Shown one piece after another: positions 24,020 to 34,539 of a DNA stretch of 64,000 nucleotides. Position 1 is the first letter of the stretch; each line of letters starts with the position of its first letter. The notes under the pieces were generated by a model that saw only the letters and a list, made by a program, of their open reading frames with translations, ran no database searches and was not told the DNA's origin. The position numbers were made by a program, and so were the translations under genes. The stretch is taken from positions 1 to 64,000 of the forward strand of contig JAKJXP020000106.1 of NCBI GenBank assembly GCA_022225965.2, given 5' to 3'. This DNA comes from Diatrype stigma. Taxonomy: Eukaryota; Ascomycota; Sordariomycetes; Xylariales; Diatrypaceae.

Positions 24020-25257
24020 GATTTCCAAGAGAGGTCAAATATCCACTTAACGTGGAGAATGGATTCTAAGTCTAACGGGTGAGAGGGGGGCTTCTTCCCC
24101 TTTGCATCAAATTCTAGACGATCGAGTCCAATTTGTAGTCTGGGGAAAATACCATCCGGCTAGGCCGGGGACATCGTCCTTCTCGATTTGTACTACGGCC
24201 AAGAGTTAGTATGGAACGATGATGCACAGCCTGGATTGTTCGAGGCAGAGCTGAAAGAGCTGTGCCCCGGTCATGCTGGGGTATTACGTACGTAGTAACA
24301 GCATCGAGCCTGTCCATTTGCCTTATAGGGAAGCCTAGGCCTAGCATGACACAGAACAATGCACTTTTCCAAGCAATATCCCAGTAGAATTGGACTGCGT
24401 ACTCATTGCCCAATTGGACTGAAGTTTCGATTAGACTATCTAGGTGATAAAAATAGTATCATCTACCTCGTAGACAATATTGTAAGACTTCGTGATTTAT
24501 TGGCCTATGCTGCCCACGTGGCCCCGGGCCGGGCGGACATGCGGACGTTGCGATGACCACGCCGTACTATCGAAAACCAATCATACCGTTCCTATATCTA
24601 GTTCAATGGTGTATGACCAAGCATAGCATACAGGGATTTATTGTACGGCCGGCGGTAATGCTATATGTCTACTGACTTACAAATCAGCTAATAGCTCCGG
24701 CTCTTGGGCAATAGACCAAGGGCAATTTGAATTTGTGTATGGCTTCATAAAACGTGGCTGCATAGTCGAAATTTCTAACCTTGTTTACCTTCTTATACAG
24801 TGTAGGGTAGGGCATTTGCATGTGAGAAAATCTCAGAATGATACACAGTTAGTATCCTGTCTCCCATGACGCCGACCTTTGCCGCGTCGCTTTTGAGGGT
24901 GTGGGAGAGGGTGTGTCCCAATGAACTCGCAAAGCGGACCAGTGCTTACGCCCAGTAATTAAGGGCTATTATTTCAAGAGGCAACCTATTGGAAATACCC
25001 TGTATTTTGTGCTTTCATAACCCATGACCTGTTGACGAGGTATGACATACCATCGAGCCTTCGATATACCGTACTCAGGATGCACGGGAGCATATCAGGT
25101 GAATATATACTTACACGCCCACGAACCTCTCCACCTGTTGTAACAACCCGTATTAAGGTATCGGAAACCGAGCATGCCAGCTCGCCGTGACAAGCCTGTT
25201 CGTCATCCTGTCTGTCTGTCCATCTGTCCATCTCCGCCACGTATTCACGCAACTCAC
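24020..25257. other. Intergenic, no gene recognised
   Basis: 1.2 kb between the spherulin-4 start and the 3' end of the thymidylate kinase gene. It includes the probable 3' UTR of the kinase. No supported gene. Confidence 0.45.
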
Positions 25258-27390
25258 TCACCGCACGATCCGAACCGCGCTCCCGACCTCGCCCCTCTCG
25301 ACGGCCTCCAACCTCGGGAGCACGACCTCCCAGACCTTATCGGAGAGATCCTCCACGCCCAGGGCAGCGTCGACGATCTGGATGTCCTCTTCTTCCTGCC
25401 TGAACTCGCCGTCCTCTCCTCCGAACCCGGCACCAGGACCGCCTCCATTGTTACCGCCCACGCCACCAGCACCAATACCACCGTTCCCTGACCGCCCACC
25501 GCCGACACCGGCGCTATCCCTCCTACCCAGACTCTTACCACCACCACCGCCACTACCCCCGCCGCTAGTAATAATGCCAGCAGCATTGGAAGAAGCGTCG
25601 GCACCAGTACCAGCACCAGCACCAGTAGCAGTAGCAGCACCCCCACCAGCGACGGTATTACCAAGGTCGCCCATGCTCAGGCCCCAGAAGAGCTCGCGGA
25701 CGCGGCGCTGCATCTCGCCCTTCTCGTAGACCTCGCCGCCCCAGCCGCCGCGGCGGCGGGCGACCTCCTCGTCGAGGTCGAGGAACAGGACGACGTCGGG
25801 GCGGGGCAGGCCGACCTCGGGCGCCTTCGCCCACGACAGCGACAGGGTCCGGTTCTGCTTGGCCGCGCTGTACACTATGCCGCTGTGGTAGAACCGGTCG
25901 CAGACGACCGTGCGGCCGGCCGCGAGGTCGGACTTGATCTTGTTGCTGCTTGCGTGTGAGTATTACGTATAGTGTTTAGGTAGGTAAGTGAGTAAGTATG
26001 TAGGTGAAAAACCATGGGAATAAGGAAAGTGAGTTTGGTATCAGGATTATATCGCATCGAGGGTAAGCAAAGATTGGTGAGATGTGTATGATAGATAGGG
26101 TAGCGGTTCAGTAAAGGCAAGAATAGAGAGGGGGAAAAGGGGTAGAACATACGCAGCTTCCCACCGGTTTGCGCTGAACAGCAGGTGGATCACGTGGTCC
26201 TCGATCTCGGACTGGCCTTTGAGGTACGAGTCGATCATCTGACCGATGGGTGTACTCCTATCTGGATTATATTTTCTTGTTAGACACGAATCTGAATTCA
26301 TATTCACATCCAGGTTGCACTGGGTCTTCTCCATGAGAACAGCGAGCCACGCAGCCAGCCACATTACCCCGGCGTATCGGCACTGGCGCATTGGCAAAGA
26401 ACACGGAAAATAAAGACAGGAAAGAAGTAAAACGTACCAGGGAACCGCATAAACCGCACATCGCGCCCGCTCTCCACGCACCGCACCTGCAGCAGCTTCG
26501 CCTGCGTCGTCTTTCCCGCGCGATCCATGCCCTCGAAGACGATGAACGCGCCACGCACTGGCTTTTGGTTGTTGGCTACCACTGGGGCCGTGGCCGTGGC
26601 TGTTGTTATTCTTCGCTTCTGGTCCGGCTGCTCTAGTCCTAGTCCTACCCCTCCGCTTCTGGCTTTACCCTTCGTACTAGTAGAAGTAGAACCGACTCCT
26701 TCCATACTGCTACCACCACTTAGGGGGGTAGTGGCAGCAGCAGGGGCCACAGCAGGAGCAGGACCAGGGGTGGTGGGAGCAGGAGGAACAACGCCCGGCC
26801 CCGTCTCCTCTACCCCGTCCATGCCGTCCACCGTGATCGGCGACTGGGCGGTAGCAATAGCAGCAGCAGCAGCGTCCGTCGATGGAGGATGAGGCGACGA
26901 CGCTTTCCGGTCCCGATCTCCTTCTTTTTCGCCGCCGCCGCCGCCGCCGCCGCCTTCTTCGACAGCGGCCGTGGCCGTAGTTGGGATCTCGATCCGAGTT
27001 CCCCCTCGCGCCGGGGAGGAAGAGATTTGAGGTGCTTCCAGGATCACGGTAGCGCCATTAGCATCAGAATCACCGCCGGCGCCGCCTACTTCCTTATCAA
27101 AATGGGCAGATGATAGTGTTGCCGCTGGCGCTGGTTCTGAATCTACTTCCATTGCCGGTGCGGGTGCGGGTGCGGTGGCAGATGCGGATGCGGCTTTTGT
27201 TGGGATAGAAGCATCTGCTGCTGCTGCTGCTGCTGCTGCTGCATTGCTTGCCACTGCCTCGTCCTGATGGTCTCGACTTCCTGCGACGGGAGGAGGGGTG
27301 GACAGTGCAGGTGCTGGCGCACTGTCGCCCGCTCCTTCTGCCGTCATTGCTGCGTTTCTGGAAGGTGGCGATGTGGGTGTTTCCTGTGTC

Positions 27391-27421
<31 letters not shown>

Positions 27422-27557
27422 GTTGAATTCCCCCTGGTTGTTGCTCTGTAGAAGGTTGTGGTTGTGGTTGTGGTTGTGGTGGCGGTGAGTTCTGCTGCAG
27501 CGCCACAGCCGAAGAAGCTATCGTGGCCGCGGTGGCAAGGTCGTTGATTGACACCAT
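25258..27557 (-). CDS. Thymidylate kinase with long low-complexity extension
   Basis: Three exons, 27557-26438, 26261-26153 and 25948-25258, 639 residues. It is the dTMP kinase (yeast CDC8 homologue) that makes dTDP for DNA synthesis. Catalytic parts are intact: P-loop [11 protein letters not shown] near 342-352, RFP at 371-373 completed across the first splice as [27 protein letters not shown], a DRFYHSG block, [11 protein letters not shown] and an [10 protein letters not shown] lid-like segment. The core alone resembles a normal ~215-residue enzyme. What is odd is the ~335-residue N-terminus made of Ala, Pro, Ser, Thr and Gly tracts encoded by trinucleotide and hexanucleotide repeats, and a ~100-residue Gly/Ser/Ala-rich insertion near the C-terminus. 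Introns have GTACGT and GTATGT donors. The last acceptor is a NAGNAG tandem (start 25948 or 25945). The stop codon overlaps a GTGAGT, so an extra 3' exon cannot be excluded. Confidence 0.85.
26860..27490 (-). repeat. Cluster of coding microsatellites in the TMP kinase N-terminus
   Basis: Short tandem repeats lie inside the first exon. On the plus strand these are (GCC)n near 26931-26955, (GCT)n near 27211-27241, (TGTTGC)n near 27387-27420 and (GTTGTG)n near 27455-27480. They encode Gly, Ala, Ala-Thr and Pro-Gln runs respectively. Such tracts expand and contract by replication slippage, so their length probably varies among strains. Confidence 0.8.
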
Positions 27558-28794
27558 TGCCGATTAACTAATGCCACGCCCCTCTTCTGCAGGCGAGTGG
27601 TCCTTCTACTATATAAACCCCCGCCCCTGCCTGAATAAGAGGTTGTGATGGGATGGGATGAACAAGGCAAGCTTTAAAGTGAAGGTAGTGAAAAAGCCCG
27701 CTAGCGGAAAGTAAGCCACTATTGTAATCGGATTGTAATTGGTTCCTGGTTGGTAAAAACCTGGTTGGTATAAACCAATGAAACGTACAGTCGTCAACAG
27801 TTACTTAGCTAAGTAGTTGGATATTTGGGTCGTTCAAAGAAAAAGTTATAATAGTCACTTGTTGTCTCGCACCTTTAACCAGAACTTCTTTGAATGCTAT
27901 ATATATGCCGTTGTTGCATCACATCGAAACGGGCACGAGATGATCACAGACTACGAGCACTCACGTTAAGACTGGGCAATGTGCTATGATAATCATGGCG
28001 CCACGGCCCACCCCGCCAAGGTGGAACGATGCAACGCGATCAACGGCTATTTACAGGGTCGTTAATGGCTTGCTGGTGAACAATTGACTGCGGGATCACG
28101 TGAAATGAAGTCCCCCACCTACTATCATGGGTACTTCCTCAGGTACCATGCGGTGCATAGACGCGTTGTTTGGTTTAGTCGACGGGAGACCTATGATTGC
28201 CTCTCGATTTATCCACTTGATATCTATATCTAGGTAATCGACAAGCGCCGGATCCGATGCGGCCGGGGATGACGTGCAGCAGCCCTGGAGGAGACAGCGT
28301 AACCTTAAACCCGAGCGCGTCTTTGCAGAAAAAGAAACAAGTGCCATGGCCCATTGGTGGCATGGCAGTTCACGTCAGCACTCTAACTCAAGGATGGAGA
28401 ACACGTCCGCACAAGGCACTCATCATGATGCGGGGTCTAAATATGCGCACAAAGACGTAGGTGTAGGGAACTTTGTGAATCAGAGTTTTGGAAATTAAAA
28501 GAGGCTCTTGGAATCAACAATACACAAGCAACAACCAACAACCAACAAGCAACGCCGGTAGCTCCATATGTACACATGTCGTGTAAGCCAGATTGAACAA
28601 TTCCAAGACCGCCTGAACCTGGTCATGCCAGACCAATTCCGTAGCCTAGACCGAACCGTAAAACCCCGGGAACACCTTGCTTGGTTTCCATCCGCCGTTC
28701 CATTCATATACAGACATTAGCGATTGAAGCTGGCTTGTTCAACCGTGCAAATCATTATCACGTAGCAGGGCTTTGCGCCCTCAACGTTGTATTA
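27558..28794. other. Intergenic between the kinase start and the KEN-box gene
   Basis: 1.2 kb holding the 5' flank of the kinase and the 3' flank of the next gene; both are on the minus strand. No supported coding frame. Confidence 0.4.
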
Positions 28795-30267
28795 TCATGT
28801 TGAGCACGTAGCAACAGCAACTTCCGCTTCCGCCTCGTCTTTCGCACTCGCACTCTCCCAGACCTCAAAACTCTCCCCGGTGCCCTCCACAGGCTCTAGG
28901 ACTGCGGCACATGGAGCAGGGTCGTCGGTCTTCTGCATAATGTCCTCTACCGACTTCGCCTCTTTGTCAAGGCCTGAATTAGGGGCAGCCTTTATAGGAG
29001 CAGCCTTCAATTCTGGGGTAACCTCAGGCTCCGGCTTAGACTCATTGCTTGAGGGCTGCTGCCGTTGCTGCTGGTCCTGCGGCTCCTCGTCTTCGTCACC
29101 GGGCACGATGATCACAGAGCTCTCGTCGCACCCTTCTGAGTAATATTCCCGGACGTCCATCTCACCGAGTGGTCTCCGTTCTTTCTCGAAAACCATGGCG
29201 TCTGCATCGGCTGCTGCCTGTCTGGCAGCCCGTGTCCGTGTAGTCTGAGAGATATCGTCTACGGGTGGGACGTTCTCCTTGCCCTCAGCGCGTTCCCGCT
29301 GCCGCCGGCTCTCAGTTTCCTCGTCCGAGCTGATATCTAGGACACAGGTGCTGTGCTGCAGCAGATTGGTCATCTCCTGCTCCGGCGTGTCCTCATGAAT
29401 CACAAAGTCCCAAGATGCTTTGCTCTCAGGCTCGTGGAGGCTGCGGACGTCGACAGGAGCAGATGGTGCAGCCAGAGATGAAGAAGCCTTGCGGCTGGTG
29501 TAGCTGGGGATCGTACCCTTTAGGGCCGCATCCAGTGAAAATGGGGCTGCTGATTTGCTCGGCAGCCCAAATGCAGGTGGGTCAACGCGGAAATGTCCGC
29601 CAGTACGGCGACGAGATGACAGAATTCCTGAGCGCTTGCCGCGGGTGGGTGAGCGTCCAGCTGGTGCTGACAGTGGAGTAGACTTGGTGATGCCGGTGTT
29701 GATCTTGGCGGGGGAAGTAGGGTTCAGGTACGACCGCGGGCGAGGGTTTGCTGTCGCCTTGGGCGTGCTTCTGACCGAGACATCATTTGTGCTAGCGGCT
29801 CTGGTGAGAATGAAGGATGCCGGCTTGATGAAGGAATCCTTAGACGGAAAGAAGCTGTTATCGGCACCCTTGGAACGCTTAGAGAAAATCACGGGATCGA
29901 TATTTTCAGAATCATCCGTGTCCACGACATCGGAAGCCTTTCGCTTCCCAGGAGACGAGGGGGAAATCGCTGCACGAACATTTAGCAAATGTGCAATACG
30001 ATTTCTATAGTTTAACTTGGGCTAAATTGGGATGATTGTTCGGTGCCAAGGCAAGCATGCTACTTGCCACTCGCGACTCGCGTAGAAGTGGGCTGTATAG
30101 ACAGCTAATCGTGCAGCATATTTTGATATGTCGCGAGCGAGCGATGCGTGGCTTCAATTGGAGCTGGAGCGCATTAACTTACAGTTCTGTCTATTTTTCA
30201 GACTTGTTAATGTCTGTAAGCGAACCCCGTCGAGGGGCGCAAATGGTTGACGTGTAACAGTGGCCAT
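28795..30267 (-). CDS. Conserved disordered protein with KEN box and D-box-like motif
   Basis: Two exons, 30267-30183 (28 codons plus one base) and 29969-28795, 419 residues. The short first exon begins MATVTRQPFAPLDGVRLQTL and ends at a GTAAGT donor; the second starts after a TGCAG acceptor with a TGCTAAAT branch-like site. Without this first exon the long frame has no ATG. The protein is hydrophilic and largely disordered. Visible motifs: SENIDP near 49-54, basic stretches SPTRGKRSG and SSRRR, a conserved-looking block WDFVIHEDTPEQEMTNLL near 215-232 followed by acidic SSDEE, a KEN box at 259-261 in GKENVPP and an RxxL D-box-like motif at 293-296 in RRPLGEMD. KEN and D-boxes are recognition signals for the anaphase-promoting complex, so a cell-cycle-regulated nuclear protein is a reasonable inference. 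The identity is not established. Confidence 0.7.
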
Positions 30268-33200
30268 TTTGGACTTTAGGTGTCGTTATCACCGACGTTG
30301 GGCGAGTAACTGGAAATCCACAGGTGCCCAATCGAAATGAACCCCAACTTGGGAATCCACCGCACTCCGATTCGACTCGGCCAGCTCAGTATATGGCTGG
30401 CGGTTGGTTGTTATGGATACTCTTCGACAATCCTCTGACAACAGAATTCAACTGTGGGTAAATAAGACGACGACGAGGACAATAATAACAATGCCAGCGG
30501 TGGTTGATGACGACGATGCCGATGGATCCACTGAATGACTACCTGGGTGTTTGGGGTTTGTTTACGTTTTTTCGCAATTGGAATGGCAGCTGAATGGGGG
30601 TATATATTCTATATGAGTTGGAGAGCAACTCGAGGTGAGAGGGGAAAAGTGGCGAAATGGTGTGGAATGGGGGAAATGCCTGGTCTTATTGCAAATATGC
30701 GGATGTCAGTGCATGTGTAGCCCAAGCCCAGGTGTCGCTCTGTAAGAGGGCAGATCCCGGAGGGCGGAGGGGTGGTCGCGAATGGAGAGGCCTGAAAGAG
30801 GAGACGACGGGTGGACGGGCACGCGGGTGGTCTGGTGGTCTTGGTGGTCTAGTGGCCAGGCAGTCTAGCAGTCTGGCACTCTGGCACTCTGGCACTCTGG
30901 CAGTCCAGAGTCTAGGTACGAGGGAAATCCAGTTCTACCCTCAGGAAGGGCGTGGGAGATATGAATCAGGAAGTCGCACAAGAGGTCGCACTGGATGTCT
31001 AAGGTTCTCACTTCTGCATGTCGAGATTAGCAGATCGAGACGGAATCAGGAAGCGCCCGGTGTTAGCCAGACAGAGACGGGAATGGTCGCGGGCACAAGA
31101 GGCGATTATGGCATCTGACTGGCTGGCGAGATGAGGTGTGAATGGGCGGGATGTAGCAGATGATGCAGAGGAATTGATGGGGGACCGAAAGGAACTGGTA
31201 TCGGCAAGTGCAGGCCTCAAACAGGCAGGTTTTGGGGGGTTTTTGGGGTTGCTTTCTGGTTCCTTTCCGGGTTTTCTAGCTGGCTGCAGGCTACATACAT
31301 GCCTACCTGGCTACCGCTACCTACGAAGGAACTTAGCAGGTACCAAGCCACTAACTACCAGAAGTACGAATATTACAGCTATTACATGTGCCAGCGCCAA
31401 TGCGCCTACCTACCTGTATGTATATACGAAGTACCTCAGCTGCTGCACCGCACCTGCTGCACCTGCACACTTGCGACATCTGAGGTCGTGTTGCAGACGC
31501 GTGCTGTTGGTGTAAATTATGGGAGCAATTATGGGCAAATATGGGAGGGTCCGCGATCTTCCAATCAGAGAAAAGGGGAAGGAAGAACTTGGGTGTCCTA
31601 TCAAGCGGGGCGCGCGCAAGGGAGGCTTGGGAGGGTCTCTTATCCAGGCAATCAAAGGCGACGGTCGACCAGATGCTTCCCTTAGTGATGCTAAATTGGG
31701 ACGATGGGCGGTTTTAGCGTCCTGTCAGCGCTGTTTGCCCAAGGGGACAGGGGGACAGGGGGATCGCGCGGGGAGTCCAGGGGGTTCAAGTGGCTGCATC
31801 TGGCGGTGTTGCAGGTTTGCAGCCGTAAGTGGATAACAATTCGGGAGACGGAAAACGAAAAGCGGGAAATGCGAAATGCGAAATGGAAGATGGAAAATCT
31901 ACCTAAATCTACATACTTGTAGCTCTCATGATTCGCTGAGCCCCGCGTCTACTATGTACGATCTACTATGTAAGAGGACGAGGTCTCGCGGACGCCCAAC
32001 TAGCAGGACCTATTCTATGCCTATGACTCTATATGACCAAAGTACTTCGTGGTTACTACGAACTCACTCGAGGTGCTACATACATACACAAGTTCTACAG
32101 CATGCCAACAATATGCGTACCACTTGAATCCTCAGGACCTATTCTATGCCTATGGCTCTATATGACTCTATGGCTATGAGTAACTACATTCCGTTTCACC
32201 AACTAATAACACGACTGGAATCTGACCCAAGATTACACCAGGAGAGAAGGAACCGCCCAGGTGCCCGCGTGCCAGCGTTTACCAAATTAAATGGAACGGA
32301 ACCGCCCAAAAGGCAAACCCTTTAACCCTGGACCATCGCGCTATGCGCCCAGGCGCACTCGATAGTGGTGGGACACTCAATGTCTCCACGCGTAGAAGTC
32401 AAATGCAGGGGCCATGCGTTTGTCAGGCGTTCTGCTTTTTCGCGTTCATAAAGGGAGACCTGCTCCCCCGGGCCCCCCCTCCATTGATACGTAGGCAAGT
32501 CATCGAATATCGCCATCGTATCAAGCGGCGGCAGCAGCTAGGACGAACTATTGCTACGTAGGCGGATCGTCGCCAGCCTTCGCGCATCGAAGAGCATGTC
32601 TCGAAGCAATCCTGCACGATGCACACCGTCTAGGAGGCAGTTCCAGACAAACAAACCCCCGGCTGCCCTAGCTAGCCGTAGACGTAGACGCCGACTATGA
32701 CCTCAGTAGGGCCATGCTGTTTTACCTGTGTCGAGCTCACGGTTCAGTAATAGGACGGGGCGTCCCGGCGGTGGCTCTGGCTTTGAGCTTCATAAGACAA
32801 GTGTCTTACCCACCCACAGCAGCGCGACACCGCGACCGCGACGCATCTTTAAAGCTAGGCCACCGCTCCTGGCTGCGCACCTACCTGCCTGCACTCGCTC
32901 GCCCTATTTGACTCGAGCCCGCCGCCCAACCTCTCTCAAATCTCACGAGGGCACTGTCTGGTTGACCGCGTCAGAAGATACCTGACCAGGTAGAAGAGAG
33001 AGAGATACAGGGCAAGGCAGGGCCGCAGCAGACACGACCGTTGCGAGCGCCAACTGAGGGGCATAACTTATTGCAATGGTAGGCCGGCCGTCGCAGACGC
33101 CTTGGCCCCGTTGAGCCTAGAATCGCCTTGCTGTGGGAACCATCATGTGGAGTTTCGCGTCTGCTAGCCTGCCATGGAGTCTGGTCGTGGCAGTGGTCGC

Positions 33201-34539
33201 GATGACGCGCCACGCGAAGTGTCGGCCGTGGCGAGGTTCCGACGTCTGCCTCAAGACCAGATTATAACTGCATATGAGCCTGCTTGCACTGCCTTCTCCG
33301 CGGTCGTCGTAACCCTACGGTTACCTCTTGATTGAGTTCTAGCTAATTGGTGCCAGCGAATGTTGTCAGGACGCGGCCGGTCGTACGATGCCTACCAATA
33401 TCGTGCCTCCGCTTTCATCGCTCGCTGGCTTTTGCCTCATGACACAAGCTACCCTCAACTATGTCGTTCCCATCGAAGCAAAGCCCATTACAGATCACTG
33501 GAAGGCTTATAAGTATGCTTCTCGAAGCAAGCAGCCTCAAGGGAGCATCAGTTGTGGGCTGTATGTCATAATGTGTCAACGCATTCTCACGTCCCTTCCA
33601 TTGCTCCCCACGTTACGCATCTCACATATTTATATATATTCTAGACGCGGGAGGCCCCTATTTATGGCCTTCCACTCCTCGTAGTTAACGAATCAGGCTT
33701 GTTCCCAACTCATCGCGGTTCCGACATTTGCTTTCTGTGCTGGTTCGTCCCTCATTTGGTTGAGGTCCCTAGTCTATATCTGTGATGTTCGAAGGTGGCC
33801 TCTAGAGACTTCATACTAACAAGACCATGGTAGTATCACATAGGTGCACACATGTCTCCTCGCGTAGCGTGCACACTGACGTACGAAATATAAGCCTTGA
33901 TACCCAAACTGTCTAATTTTAGCCTCACCCGACCCAATATGGGTTTGGACGCGATAATCAACACCATGCTGTAGCCATAGGTTGCCAATCGATCGTTCTC
34001 TCGATATAGGAGTATATGACTGCGTGTAGTCCAACTCGAGAAGATGAATAGAGAATCGGTTTGGATGGTGCGAATCAAAACGCCATCAGCCCCATTTCAA
34101 GGTAAATCAGAGTTGCGATTAGGGGTTGAAGGCAATGTCCAAACCCCTTAACTCATCTTTTAGTAATCTTTTATATCCACTGATACTCTTCGATGCTTCG
34201 GATCTACCCGGGTTAGTTGGTGCTTATCGCAGACCCTTGATATTTTGACCATACAAGTGGCTCTCGTGTATCCCCTAGATATACCTAGCCCTGACTGCGA
34301 TTTACCCGTTCGGCATTCTTCAGAAGTGCGAACCCCGCACTCGGTGTATAACATCCAAGCGGCTTCCACCCATGAGAGCACAAGGTGTGGTATATGAAGT
34401 ATGATGCAATATACCGTTACGGAGCTGGCCACACTGTCCGAAAGCACGTCTTATATAGACCTCAACGAACCCTTTCCCTCCTCCATACCGCCCTCCCGCG
34501 AGACAATCATAACAAGGATTGCTACTCTACCTCACAGCT
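30268..34539. other. Long intergenic region with simple repeats
   Basis: 4.3 kb between two divergently transcribed genes. It contains short tandem motifs (TGGCACTC three to four times near 30863-30902, GGGGACAG near 31741-31760, GCGAAAT near 31868-31885) and a 34-bp direct repeat near 32.0-32.2 kb. Reading frames are short and overlap without family features. Confidence 0.5.
32004..32166 (+). repeat. 34-bp direct repeat pair
   Basis: The sequence at 32004-32037, beginning CAGGACCTATTCTATGCC, is repeated at 32133-32166 with one A/G difference, the copies being offset by 129 bases. The function is unknown; it may be a remnant of a local duplication. Confidence 0.8.

Noticed and set aside
33388..33684. 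A plus-strand frame whose PQGSISCGLYVI segment resembles a Ulp1 protease Cys block.
   Set aside because: The similarity is limited to a few residues, and no His-Asp part of the catalytic triad is visible.
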